Assembly (NCBI GenBank): GCA_012295275.1
Contig: CM022667.1
Location: 17,115,245 to 17,179,244 of the forward strand
Direction of reading: 5' to 3'
Source: Chrysomallon squamiferum
Lineage: Eukaryota; Mollusca; Gastropoda; Neomphalida; Peltospiridae
DNA: 64,000 bases
Part shown: in pieces, positions 14,616 through 26,159 of the stretch
Numbering within the stretch: the first letter of the stretch is position 1
Layout of the letters: each line of letters starts with the position of its first letter
Position numbers and translations under genes: made by a program
Notes under the pieces: generated by a model
The model's database searches: none
The model's input: the letters and a program-made list of their open reading frames with translations, nothing else
Told to the model about the DNA's origin: nothing

Positions 14616-15689
14616 ACACTTAATAAATAAATAAACTTTAAAAAAAATTAAACTGAAATAACATCATAAAAATAAATAAATATTTAAAAATAAAATAAAA
14701 AAAAGTAAACATGAAAAGATAACCGCTACAAGTTGTCTCCGAACTTCCGCTGCTTCGGGGCGACTGGGCGCGCGTCGTGTTCTACAACCTGCGCAGATCA
14801 GTGCGCGGTGGCCACACAGGACCACCCAGCGAGAAAACTTGTCAGAAGAGGCGGAAACACTGAAAATATGAACGGCGGAAAAAGACGATGTTGTTCAAAA
14901 ATCACTCATCGCAATTTGACGTCGATGCCATATAATGATATCATTCTTTTTTTTTCTTCATTTTTTTTTTTTTTCTCTTTGAGTAACAAACACAAACGCC
15001 TTGAAATAACCTTGTTATTTGTGAAATAGTACATAATGAATGGTTGGGGGGATTTATGTTACATAATCTAGTTTTTAAAAGTACTACTTAATGAAAGAGA
15101 TGGAGGCGATTTTACTCAAAGTAGTTCTTGATGAAGGGATAGAGGGATCGTAGCTGAGTTGAAGGTTTAGCAACATTTTTAGTTTTTAAAAGTATTTCTC
15201 GATTTATGGACAGGTGGCATTAGGGTGATAATTTTGATAAAAATCCCTTGATAAACGGAGAGAGGGGAAGAAGGGGGATTCTGAGTATACGGGGGATTCT
15301 GAGGGGGTATGCATGTAGAGAACAGACGCAATCAGACAGTGGTGGTCTTTCTGCTATAAACGAATGAAAACAAATTGGAGCTGAAGAGAAAGTTTACGTC
15401 GATGTTTATCTGTTTAAATGTCACGTAAGAGTTTGTGGAAATGTCACGGAAAATGACGATGAAAGACGAGTCGTGACGGCTGTCTAAAACCAGGCACGTG
15501 TTTAATGACGTGATACGTTTTGTTCATTCATTCATTCATTCTTTTTTCTTTTATCTATCCTTGTTTACTCTCTTTTTACCTTTTTCTTGCCTTGATTTCT
15601 CAGTTTTGTTGTATAAGTCTTTTCCTTCACTGCAAGGTTTGCTTTTCTTCGATCGATCATTTTCTTTTTTTACTGCCTTCATGTCATTT

Positions 15690-16275
15690 AAAAAACTATT
15701 AGATAAGCCTGGACTCATACCAGTGTAACCAGTATATTAAAAACACTAACAGAAAGGACGAAACGCGTAACCTGTGTAACCAATATACTTTAAACAGTAA
15801 CAGAAAGGCTGAGGGGTATAATCAGTATAATCAGTATATTTAAAACACTTTTAGACAGGCCTCTTCTTTTAACCCAGTAATCACTACATTCTCTCTATAA
15901 TATGGTCTTTCTCACCCTTGTAACAACAATACAGATAAGCTACAGGTGTAACATCAGAACAGCGTAACCCGTGTAACTCGTACGTAAAAACACCTCTGTT
16001 AAATAGGCCCGTATAACCGATGCAACCAATACCTGAAAACACTATTACTACAGTCAATGTCGTAACCTGCGTAACCAAAACCTAACAGAAAATATCAGAA
16101 AGACCTGTTCGCGTAACCCGTGTAACCAGTGCCGCATATAAGACACACAACAATTAGGCTGTTAGCGTAACCCGTGTAACCAGTGCCGCATATAAGACAC
16201 ACAACAATTAGGCTGTTGGCGTAACCAGTAAATATAATTACGATCTCTATTAGACAGGTTCGCGCTCTATTACAC
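15690..16275. repeat. Degenerate minisatellite, units about 54-60 bp
   Basis: About ten diverged units each carry GTAACC(C/T)GTGTAACCA, then AGTATATT-like sequence, then AAAACACT and (T)AGACAGGCCT-like sequence. Two units, 16111-16164 and 16165-16218, are identical except for one base, so the last duplication is recent. The minus-strand frame here is only the translated 54-bp unit (18 codons). Confidence 0.85.
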
Positions 16276-16946
16276 GGGTTCATTGTGGTCATTGCGTGTG
16301 TTCTCAGCGATGATCGAATTGGCGAATCGTCAGAATACTTTGAGTAAACAGTTTCTTCACCCTATCCCCGTGTTAACAGTTTGCCATTCATACAGCAGTA
16401 AAAAGAATCACATTAAAATGTCAGTCGGCTTGCCGTATGTCAATACCTAGTGTGTACGTTCTCAAGCAGCTAGCTCCGAAACGTAATAATAAAAAAAAGC
16501 TTCCGATGTTTGTTGTTTTCTGTCACTTGTCAACTGCTTGGAATGTGACCATTTAGAAGTCCAGCTGACGTCTCTCGAGATGAGGTTTCCGGGTAATTGA
16601 CGTAACAGACCGAGTCGGATTGACAATTAGAAAACAAGACAGAGAAAACGAGGAACGTTCCAGAATTAAAAAGAAGAAAAAATGTAAAGAAAAATATATC
16701 GTGATACTGTGGTTTTGGTGCGGCTTGTGTTTGTTGATATTTTCCTCAGCGTTTTAATTAAGATGGTCTTTTGTTTGTTGGTATATGGAAGTGGATAATA
16801 TAGATATGTAATGAAGAGAGAATGAGTGAGAGAGAGAGAGAGATGTAGAGAGATAACGAGAGATAAAATGGGTAAAGAAAACAACTAGGAAAGATAAAGA
16901 TACGATGATGATAGAGAGAAAAAAAGATAGGTAAACATCAATCCTT

Positions 16947-17059
<113 letters not shown>

Positions 17060-17345
17060 GAGTGTAAGAAGAAAATAAGAAAAATAAATGTATTATATTA
17101 CATAGACATTTGAACTGGATGGAAGTCAGTATTGAAATAAACTGAACTGGTTGTTGTTCGAGTGATCAGTAAGTAGTAAGAGTCATTACGTCCTGTCAGC
17201 AGTTTGTTTATTCTCACGTTGAGTAGTTCAGAGGCAGGATTGGTTATAGGATCAAGTGATAGCAGTAGCACTGGTAACAGTAGTAACTTAGTGCTTTTGT
17301 AGTTATAATAGTAATATATCTAATATAGACACTTCACGGAGGTAG

Positions 17346-17431
17346 ATGTCATGATGATGATGATAAAAACAATGATAATGATAACGACAATAATAATAAT
17401 AATAACAATAACAATAACAACAACAGTAATG

Positions 17432-17516
<85 letters not shown>

Positions 17517-17600
17517 TGATGATGATGATAGCAATGACCATAGTGATGGCGATGATGATTATGATAATAATAATAATAATAATAACTATTATTGTAATAG
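17346..17600. repeat. (ATG)/(AAC)/(AAT)n compound
   Basis: Degenerate at both ends with a pure AAT core at 17431-17513 and an ATG run at 17514-17528. Accounts for the poly-Ile, Tyr and Met frames. Confidence 0.95.
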
Positions 17601-18219
17601 CAATAATGACGACATGAAAGTGACAATACAAAATTAACAGAAATAAAATGAAGAAAAAGGAAACAAATTTAAAAGACATTACAGAAAGAAAGAGAAGCTG
17701 TTTTTCACACTGGGTGGTAAATTGAAACATGCAGCAGCTGTAACAACTCTGCAGTCACGACGTGGTGAAACAAACACGTGAAATGTGTGTCCAGATCGAG
17801 TGGGTTTCAGTAAACTGTGTTTATCACTCTTCTAAATCGTTCAGCGCTCGCCAAATTACGTCACGTCTCCGCCTGAAAATAAAACTTTGCCGAAGAAAAG
17901 TTAATCATCGTTTTAGATATAGATTTTTTATTTTCTTATGTGAATGGGTTGTTGAATATATTATGTGAAATTATTTTATTTTATTTTATTTTATTATTAT
18001 TATTTTTTTTTTTGTCAGTGGTTTGTTGATAAACTATTTGAAATCATTTTGTTTTGTTTTGTTTTGTTCTCTTTTATTTTATTTTATTTAATTAAATTAA
18101 ATTAATTAATTAATTAAATTATTTATTTATTTTTTGTATTTTTAAATTCATTACTATTATTCCTTTTTATTTTAATTCACATTTTACTACATTTCATATT
18201 ATATAAAACTGAATACTAA

Positions 18220-18247
18220 TATATATATATATATTTCCTTGTGTGTA

Positions 18248-18288
<41 letters not shown>
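18220..18288. repeat. (TA)n and (GT)n
   Basis: A short TA run at 18221-18234 and 18 GT units at 18251-18286. Confidence 0.93.
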
Positions 18289-19065
18289 ACATGTGTTAAA
18301 AATTAAAACATTAAAAATATTTTGACTGGGGACTTATACCTAAATGAAAAAAGAATGAATCATTTGTATACTGAGGAATTTAATATTAAACATTTAAACT
18401 TCTTACATTCGGAAGTTATTATATTTATTAAATTATTTCTTATTTATTAACTGCAGTTGTATTATTATTATTAGTAATAATAATAATAGTATTTTCCTAG
18501 TACTACTACTATAGTAATATAGTAATATAGTAGTATAGATATAGTACTAGCAGTAATCGTACTAAGAGGCAGTATAAGAAAAGATTGTTGTTCCTCTCAA
18601 CAGATATGAACTGCAGTGAAATAAATTGCTTGTTTTATTTAATTTTTTAATTCTTAATCTAAGCGAATATAAAAATAAAATAAAAAAATAAAACAAACAT
18701 GAAATATACTCAGTGTTATATTTCAAATGCTGGGCGTATATGAGTAAAAATATAAACTTCTTGAGAAAGTAAACAAAAATATGGTGGTTCTTCAAGTATC
18801 AAACGAGCCCATTTATCAGAACATAGCGAGCAAAGCTAGAATCTAGAAGCACTTAAAGTAAATACAGCGCAGATTATCGCAAACATACACACAAATAACA
18901 AAGTAACGGACGAAGGGAAATGTACATCTGATAATCAGGTTTTGTGAAATAAACATGTCACCGCCCACGCCCCTCGTACATTTCATTCAGACCTGTGTGG
19001 CGCGTGCAGAGCGCGAGGCGCTGAAGACAGACACACAGCCGCTCCCCCACCCTCAGAAACAATCA

Positions 19066-19199
19066 AATAATAATAACAATAATAATAATAATAATAACAA
19101 TAACAATAACAATAATAATAATAATAACAATAATAATAATAATAACAATAATAATAATAATAATAAAAATAAAATGAATAATAATAAAAAAATAATAAT

Positions 19200-19246
<47 letters not shown>

Positions 19247-19307
19247 TAAAAATAAAATTAATAATAATAATAATAATAACAATAATAATAATAATAATAA
19301 TAATAAC

Positions 19308-19345
<38 letters not shown>

Positions 19346-19391
19346 TAAAAATAAAATTAATAATAATAATAAAAAATAATATTAATAATTA

Positions 19392-19451
<60 letters not shown>
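19066..19451. repeat. (AAT/AAC)n compound, about 385 bp
   Basis: Nearly all AAT with interspersed AAC and AAAT units, containing an internal duplication of an AAT-AAAAT-AAAATT block (about 19225-19270 and 19335-19375). Source of the poly-Asn/Ile frame. Confidence 0.95.
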
Positions 19452-19773
19452 CTAAAATAAAACGTGAAGCGAAAGGGATTTTTGAAAAGCAATGACTTCG
19501 AGACTTGTGTTGAGATTAGTTTTATGAAATGATCGTTGCTGGATAATGTAGACTTACTGTGGTATAAGTTGTTAATTCGTTTTAATTAATTATTAGTATT
19601 AATGCTTTATAAACATATAACCTCACAGACAGACATACCCCATATATTCATGTATAGACTCAAATATGAGTGACACACAAACACACACCTACGTATATAC
19701 ATAAAGATACATAAATATTATACATAAACAAAATAATAATCATGCAAATATTAACTGAAAAGTAATAATAAAT

Positions 19774-19783
19774 ACACACACAC

Positions 19784-19820
<37 letters not shown>
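19774..19820. repeat. (CA)n
   Basis: About 22 CA units with one TT interruption. Confidence 0.94.
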
Positions 19821-19822
<2 letters not shown>

Positions 19823-19912
19823 GCATATACATATGAAAATTCGTCATATGGGCTTATTTTTATTTTGCTACTTTAGATATATGAAAATATTTTAAAAGAT
19901 ATCTGTAAACAA

Positions 19913-19916
19913 CAAA

Positions 19917-19963
<47 letters not shown>
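19913..19963. repeat. (AAAT)n
   Basis: About 12 units. Confidence 0.95.
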
Positions 19964-20089
19964 CAATTGTTACAGAATAAAAATGATAATAAAAAGTGTC
20001 CTGATAGTAAAATAAATTATGTTCACAAACTCGAATAAATTTAAACAAATAACTTTACCTTTTACAAACTGAAAATATCAGTCCAGAGA

Positions 20090-20235
20090 CTAATAAATAA
20101 TTCCATAATAAATAAACGAATGTCACTTCGTACTTAGCCGCCATTAATAGATGACGTTACTAAGAATATGCATTTATGACGTCATAATGCCGTGACCTTC
20201 GACCTCTTATTATGGAACCATTATTTGGTATTTAG
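20090..20235. mobile_element. Possible MITE-like inverted-repeat element
   Basis: TTCCATAATAA (20101-20111) and TTATTATGGAA (20207-20217) are perfect 11-bp inverted arms. The match continues outward with small gaps (AAATAA with TTATTT, CTAAT with ATTTAG), giving arms of about 22-29 bp. The middle contains a 14-bp palindrome TTATGACGTCATAA (20174-20187). No clear target-site duplication. It could be a small non-autonomous DNA transposon or a chance inverted repeat. Confidence 0.35.
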
Positions 20236-20535
20236 TAGATCTGTTGTGATTACGTGGAATAGAAACATCGACTATTCCTGTTCGGACAAATATTAAATCT
20301 TCTTCACTAATCAGGAAAGGAATAGAGTGATTTTGATATATGTGAAGAGACAGGTAGGTCAGAGTGGATTATTATAAGGATAGTATCTTCAGAATGTAAA
20401 CAAGTCAAATTTATGAATATCAAAATAAGCTTGAGATTTCTCCATAGACAAAATATTGACTTATTTTCCTTGTTTTTACGTATTAAATCCTGAAATGAAT
20501 GCGATAATATTATTTACTACTACTACTACTATAAT

Positions 20536-20598
20536 TATAATAAATAAATAAATAAATAAATAAGGCTTTTCTGTCATAATTATAAGCAGTAAGGGATC

Positions 20599-20668
<70 letters not shown>

Positions 20669-20717
20669 GGGGCTGTTGTTGTTGTTGTTTTCCTCATTCT
20701 TATCATCATCATCATCA
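20536..20717. repeat. (AAAT)n, (TTA)n, (TTG)n, (ATC)n cluster
   Basis: AAAT at 20536-20562, TTA at about 20602-20637, TTG at about 20637-20688, and a short ATC run at 20702-20717. Confidence 0.93.
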
Positions 20718-21521
20718 CTGTCGACAATAACTTTGTTGTAATTATCATCTTGTTGATTGTTTTCCATTGATTTAGTCATCTGCAACATCATCATGGTCGT
20801 TCTAGTTACTTTTGTAAATTTTATTTTCAAAGTGTTCTTGCATTTTTCACAAAGGTTAAACTTTCTTTAGAACACATTAATTAATTTTATATACTGGCTG
20901 TGGGCACACAAATATCCTGAAATTCAGACACAGGGATTTATTTATTTACTTACTAACATACTTTTTATATTTTTATTATTTTATTTTTAAATTATGATTA
21001 TTTATTTATTACTTTTTCTTCGCAACTGTACAGAACAGAATCATTTACCACATCAGCTTTAATCACGATATCAAAATATTTCTTAAAATAATTAAATTTA
21101 ATGAATTTGAAATCGGCAACAAATTATTTTATATCTTCTCACAGACCTTATAGACCTTCTCACAGACAGAAAGACAAAGATTTGATAAACCTGTTATGGT
21201 TCAGTGTTTTTTAAGTGAAAATCTATTACAAAAATAAATAGCTATTTGAATATGAATAAAATGTAGGAAAAGAGAATGTGCTTATCTGACTGTATAATGC
21301 ATTAGTTATTATATTAATTAATTAATTTTTAATTATATTTAAAATCTTGGGCCTTCTAAGAAAATAAATTAGAAATAAGATAAATTAAAATGATAACATA
21401 AAGTGTAATAGAATTTAAAAGACTGAGATATATTAATACATAATAAAAAAATTTAATAAAAAAATAAATACATGAATAAATAAATATTTAAAAGAATGAA
21501 TGAATGAATGAATTAACAAAC

Positions 21522-21524
21522 AAA

Positions 21525-21575
<51 letters not shown>

Positions 21576-21576
21576 A
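21522..21576. repeat. (AAAT)n
   Basis: About 13 units, preceded by a short GAAT run. Confidence 0.94.
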
Positions 21577-21992
21577 CCAGAATTATTGTTTAGACAATAA
21601 GTACAAATTAACAGTAAGATCTATTTTACGAAATACTCGGCTATTTGAAAAGGCCGACTGTATTTTATAAAATATTATTTAGAAATAATAAACAGATTAA
21701 TGAAATGCTGAGTAAACTTGCTGTAGACATATATCTACATGATCTACTCCTCTGTGTGTGACAGTTTATTTGGCTTATATTCAAGTGTGTGTTGTCGTGT
21801 CTGTAGGAAAACTGATATTGAAATTACTGCTGTACATTCATTCAAGATTACGGTTACGAAATATATTTGTTTTATAGTTTGTTTATTTTAGTTGGCGTTT
21901 GTATCACCTAGACACGAATGCATTTGTGCACACTTAAAGGATTAAGAAAGTTATTTCAAAATATAATAATTGTATCAATAATTAGTTTTTGA

Positions 21993-22049
21993 ACACACAC
22001 ACACACACACACATCGAAATTAACAGTAATTTATATACACAAGCATATC

Positions 22050-22098
<49 letters not shown>

Positions 22099-22113
22099 AT
22101 ATATATATATATA
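21993..22113. repeat. (CA)n, (TCTA)n, (TA)n
   Basis: CA at 21993-22012, then TCTA at 22046-22098 running into TA to 22113. Confidence 0.92.
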
Positions 22114-22609
22114 AAATGAAGATCCTAATATTATTCCAAATTTTCTACTGTACGTATACACTACAATTTGATCTGAAACAATTTTAGCTGCAAACTTAAA
22201 AAAATTCTCAACAATCTTAAAAAGAAAGAAAAAATACAAACAAAACAAACAGTAAGCTTTGATAAATTATTATTTATAATTCAACACGATAAGAAGAAAA
22301 AGAAAAAAAGAAGAGAAACGAATTACAAGCCAAGCTGACAGTAAACAGAAAACAACAAAGTTAAATACTTTTTTTAAATAAATTTATTTCTGCATTCAAA
22401 ACAAATTCATTTATAAAACAGTTTCAGATTTTAAAACATTACGTAAAAAACCAGATAGAAGCGAAGGCGAGATACATTTTTCTACACGTTGTGATAGCTG
22501 AAGTATAAACTGTAGATAACAGAACACTGATCAGCATTTCTGTTTAATTACAATACATCTCTCAGTCATGTCCATGTATTTTTGTTATTGTTGCTATTAT
22601 TGTTGCTGT

Positions 22610-22642
22610 TATTATTATTATTAATTGTTTATTATTATTATT

Positions 22643-22681
<39 letters not shown>
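22610..22681. repeat. (TTA)n then (ATC)n
   Basis: Short TTA runs lead into 13 ATC units at 22642-22681. Confidence 0.92.
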
Positions 22682-22684
<3 letters not shown>

Positions 22685-23599
22685 TAAATTAAATAATCAA
22701 TCAGTCAAATAATCCAAATCAATAATCATTATTTATTTATTTTTTTTTTTTGCTTGTTTGTTTGTTTATTTGTTAATTTTGCAATTTCCTACATTTCTTT
22801 CATTTAGTTATAATCACAGGAAATATTTTATCAGTAATCACTTTATATCATATCGTGGCTAAAACAAACATTACTTCAATCACAATAATTAGTATCAGTT
22901 ATAAAATAAATATTATACTTTAGATATTTTATCTTTTAACCTGAATTAGTCCAAAATACTGGTAACAGTATCAACTCTAAATAATATGCAAAAGTTAGTC
23001 ACTACTTAAAAAATGTTTAAGGATAGAAAAAACATTTTAAGTAATATAAATAGATTTATGCTGACAGTTATTAACAAGAAAATCCCTGATAAAATGATTT
23101 GAAGATGCAAACGTATATAAACATGTAGAGTCCCTACACTTTAAATTTTAAAATCTTGTAAGTATGTATATAAGGCGTTGTTGTTACAGTGTCATTAGCG
23201 ATAAAGTGAACTTAACGATACTCGTAAAAGAACCTCAGTAACGTAACGCACAGAGCAGTGACAGTAATGTGTGCTGGGTTTAAACAACACTGTCATTAGC
23301 AATACGTTTTGTATAAAAGAAACAACAACCATTATTAAACCTATAAAAAAGTGAATGAATTAATAACACATGGATACAGTCTGGAGTTATTTTTGCATAG
23401 ATACTTTAAAAAAATACTTAGATACATCAGTTGTGCTTTACATTATTATTGTTCCATTTGCATAGATTAAGATCTTCAAAAATAATGTTTCTATGTAGCA
23501 GTTAATTGCATAGATACATGAGTATATATCATGTAAAAATAATACTTATATTCTGACATATAAAGAATTCTGTAAACATTAATCAAAATAATACTTATA

Positions 23600-23605
23600 T
23601 TTATT
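23600..23605 (-). terminator. Candidate FoxL1 polyadenylation signal AATAAA
   Basis: Plus-strand TTTATT reads AATAAA in the sense strand of FoxL1. It is the first such hexamer found between the stop codon and 23600, about 515 nt downstream of the stop. The plus-strand sequence on the gene side is rich in AAATA, so the opposite-strand hexamer is not simply frequent there. Cleavage would fall near 23575-23590. The prediction is motif-based only. Confidence 0.4.
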
Positions 23606-23650
23606 GAAACACACACACACACACATGTTAATTTCGTGAAGTATTTAAAT

Positions 23651-23703
23651 GTCAGTTTCAGGGTAAATATCAAATATATCTTTACCCTGAAATTGATACT
23701 GAC
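23651..23703 (-). other. Stem-loop in presumed FoxL1 3' UTR
   Basis: TTTCAGGGTAAA (23656-23667) and TTTACCCTGAAA (23681-23692) are perfect 12-bp complements around a 13-nt loop. The outer arms GTCAG (23651-23655) and CTGAC (23699-23703) continue the helix after a 6-nt one-sided bulge. It lies about 415 nt after the FoxL1 stop codon and just before the candidate poly(A) signal. It is not a simple repeat. It may be an mRNA structure element; it is short for a microRNA precursor. Confidence 0.5.
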
Positions 23704-24117
23704 ACCAGTGATTTCTTAGGAGACGAAAAAAGATAATTTTGTATATCATTTGTTAATTTGCGCATTGAAAAAAATAAAAAAATAAATAAATGAACCCAAA
23801 TATAAACTAATAAGACAGTAACATAAAAACAAAATAAATGAAAATAAGAATAAAAAAATAAATTAACAAATAAATATAATATTAAAAATAAGAATAAAAC
23901 AGAATACATTAGAGATATGCATCTATTTAAATAAATAAAACTAAATATATAAATAGATATTAAAGCGAATAATAAAAAAAAATAAAATAAAATAGATTCA
24001 ATTCAAAATCAACGCGAGAGAAATCATACCTAATTTTACAGTCAAATAATCAGTAACATTATATATCTTCAGTTTCATTTGGTCATTCATTATTTAAAAA
24101 GTAAAAGTAAGAATACA

Positions 24118-25464
24118 TTATATTAACGAGGAAGGCGAACTAGCATTCCATGATACACAATTTGTAAAGTACGGGAACGAAATTTGTGTCGGTTTGGCTC
24201 TGTTTGTGTTCAGATTGGGAAAACCATGCATTGCTAAGGACAGAGGAAATGTTGGTAGCGATCCTACCCTGGGACAAATAGCGTGTCCGTGCGTCTGTCC
24301 AGCTGAAGCTCCAGACATCAGAGATCTTGCCAAGTTGACGGAGACGTCGTTGATTTGCGGAAACAGCGACAACGGCAGTGAGTGCGTTGACGTCGTTTTT
24401 AGATCGATCACTTTCGGAGGAGGGCTGGGGATTTTATCGAAAATGTCAAGTTTCTTGTCGCTGGAAGTGTTATTATGCTCAGTTTTTATTATTTTTAACG
24501 GTTCTTTCGATACGACGACATTGATATTGTTATTGTTGTTGTTGTTGTTGTTAGCGAAACTGACACCTGGAACTGATCTCTCCCTGAAATTGACACATGT
24601 GACGGATTTCGTTCCCATTATGCTGTCGATGGTGAAACTCGATCTCTTTCGGTTTCCGGGGGGAGACGATGATTGCGACGTGGAGATCGTGCCCTGAGGG
24701 TGCCCCGCGCCAGGGGTGGGTGGGAAACGTAGCTGGGAATCACGTGCAACGTCAGAAGATTCATTAAAACCAGACGACTTTTCCTGCGCTGCGGCGAACG
24801 AGTCACACCCGTCCCCATTGTGTGAAACATCAGCGACAACGGCCATTTCGTCATCGCTGTCTTCGCACCCGTCGATGAAAGAAGCGTCGTCGCTTGGATT
24901 GCCGTTATTTTCCACGTCGCAGGACACGCCGGATTCGGCACTTTCCGATTTCTCGCTCGAACAATCTTCGACTTTTCCCGTCACCTTGACACGGCGCTTC
25001 CGACGTCGGTAATTTCCGTTTTCGAACATTTCCTCACTATTGGGATCTAGCGTCCAGTAATTACCTTTTCCGGGTTTCCCCTTCTCCCTCGGAACTTTAA
25101 TGAAACAGTCATTCAAACTGAGGTTGTGCCTGATCGAATTCTGCCAGCCCTGTTTGTTGTCATGGTAATACGGAAATCTTTCCATAATAAACTGATAAAT
25201 TCCATTTAAAGTCACTTTCCTATCCGGAGCACTTTTAATGGCCATCGCAATCAGTGCTATGTAAGAATAGGGCGGTTTCTGGGGCTGGTCCCGTCGTTGT
25301 AGGTCCTCCAGCATTCTCAGGGCGTAGGCGCGGTTCAGATCCAGGGTCGGGTTGTAATAGAGGCTGTAAGGGTAAGGGGTGCCGGTCCCGTAAGGTCCGT
25401 AAAAACTAGCCATAGCAGAAGTGGGCCCGCCCGTCAGTGAAATTAAGTTATCTCTGTATTCCAT
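24118..25464 (-). CDS. FoxL1: Forkhead box transcription factor FoxL1 (single exon, 448 aa)
   Basis: Sequence-specific nuclear DNA-binding protein of the forkhead (winged-helix) family. The forkhead domain runs from about residue 63 ([14 protein letters not shown]) to 158. Recognition helix 3 is [10 protein letters not shown] (109-118), followed by [17 protein letters not shown] and the basic wing-2 end [30 protein letters not shown](K/R)PGKG and [12 protein letters not shown] are FoxL1-type; FoxC has DKKPGKG and ENGSFLRRRRR, and FoxF and FoxL2 differ more. After the domain come a Ser/Glu- and Asp-rich stretch (169-221), basic NRKR (281-284), an eh1-like FTIDSIM (287-293), nine Asn (305-313), a SUMO-consensus IKTE (326-329) and a Pro-rich patch. 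Start: the frame stays open upstream of 25464, but this is the first ATG found in frame, and its context GCAATGG is strong. A second in-frame Met lies at residue 18 (25411-25413). Stop is TAA. No intron is needed. Base composition is clearly more GC-rich than the flanks. FoxL1 orthologs act in visceral mesoderm and gut mesenchyme; that role is family knowledge. Confidence 0.95.
   Translation of the reverse strand: MEYRDNLISLTGGPTSAMASFYGPYGTGTPYPYSLYYNPTLDLNRAYALRMLEDLQRRDQPQKPPYSYIALIAMAIKSAPDRKVTLNGIYQFIMERFPYYHDNKQGWQNSIRHNLSLNDCFIKVPREKGKPGKGNYWTLDPNSEEMFENGNYRRRKRRVKVTGKVEDCSSEKSESAESGVSCDVENNGNPSDDASFIDGCEDSDDEMAVVADVSHNGDGCDSFAAAQEKSSGFNESSDVARDSQLRFPPTPGAGHPQGTISTSQSSSPPGNRKRSSFTIDSIMGTKSVTCVNFRERSVPGVSFANNNNNNNNNINVVVSKEPLKIIKTEHNNTSSDKKLDIFDKIPSPPPKVIDLKTTSTHSLPLSLFPQINDVSVNLARSLMSGASAGQTHGHAICPRVGSLPTFPLSLAMHGFPNLNTNRAKPTQISFPYFTNCVSWNASSPSSLI
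24526..24552 (-). repeat. In-frame (AAC)n in FoxL1, nine Asn codons
   Basis: Plus-strand TTG/TTA triplets encode nine successive Asn residues (305-313) of FoxL1. This is the same motif that forms many intergenic arrays here, so the tract is likely to vary in length between individuals. Confidence 0.9.
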
Positions 25465-25930
25465 TGCAATCTGTGTATTCAACAACCGAGTCCAATCAGC
25501 GCCAGTGATTGAATGAATGAGAAAGCGAAATGAACACAAGCACTGTCTGAAATGAACAACGATTACGTCTGTTGTCACTCCGCGTAACAAAATGAAATCG
25601 AAAAGTTTCGAAGCTATCTTTAAAACTTTTTTTACTTTTTCTTTTTTCTTTCTTTTATTTCTTCTCGTCGCTCCCGAGTTCCCGCCGACTTAAATCAAGT
25701 CCCGAGCAGTTGTGTGTTATTGTTTTTGTAAAAGTAGTTGACTTTCCGATAGCCAAATAAACGAAAGGAACCAGTGAACAGGCAGGGTACAAGATTCTTT
25801 TGTCCCGAAGGTGTTCTTTTCTAAGTCAGTGCAGCTTACGTTTGTAAAGCACTTACCGCTGGCCGGCCAATCAAATTCGCCGATTCTTGGCGAATTGTTT
25901 ATAAAACATTACTAACAATTATTTTGCCCA
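25465..25930 (-). promoter_or_regulatory. Presumed FoxL1 5' UTR and core promoter
   Basis: On the minus strand a TATAAAC element lies at 25898-25903 (plus-strand TTTATA), about 435 bp before the start codon. If used, transcription would start near 25870 and give a 5' UTR of roughly 400 nt. Within 40 bp lie GGCCGGCC (25861-25868), a CCAAT box reading on the plus strand (25867-25871), and a perfect inverted repeat with arms AATTCGCC (25874-25881) and GGCGAATT (25889-25896) around 7 nt. The 5' UTR is purine-rich in the sense strand at 25620-25670. Upstream at 25993-25999 is ATAAACA, a good forkhead site, overlapping a SOX-like AACAATG. Element calls are by motif only; the start site is a guess. 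Confidence 0.4.
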
Positions 25931-26159
25931 CCCAAGATGCGCGGAGCATATTTATTTTGAAATTTCTAAAGGAGAAATTGACCACCCAAAACATAAACAA
26001 TGATTAGGATTTTTTTTATTTCCTTTTTTTCCCCTGAAATTTCCTACGCGTGTCTTTTATCCAATTAAGTCCAACATTTTGATGATATCGTAGCAAACCT
26101 TGAAAAAGATTTCAAGCCACTATTTTGACAGTAATAACTCGTCGAATTGTTGGGGCGGT

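Noticed and set aside
14733-15029. 98-aa frame with a Cys-rich start
   Set aside because: No family recognised; the second half runs into a T-rich tract. Not enough to call a gene.
16095-16292. Minus-strand open frame with an 18-residue internal repeat
   Set aside because: The repeat is the 54-bp minisatellite unit, a multiple of three by chance; neighbouring degenerate units are not in frame.
17320-17730. Open frames of poly-Ile, poly-Tyr and poly-Leu
   Set aside because: Translations of the AAT array in three phases.
18955-19392. 145-aa frame with a long poly-Asn tract
   Set aside because: The first 35 or so residues are unique sequence without a known domain; the remainder is the AAT/AAC array.
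24194-24697. Open frames antisense or out of frame within FoxL1
   Set aside because: They are shadows of the FoxL1 coding sequence; the forkhead domain fixes the true frame.
25465-25590. N-terminal extension of FoxL1 by 42 residues
   Set aside because: The extended frame begins with TTG, not ATG. The ATG at 25462-25464 is the first in frame there and has a strong context.
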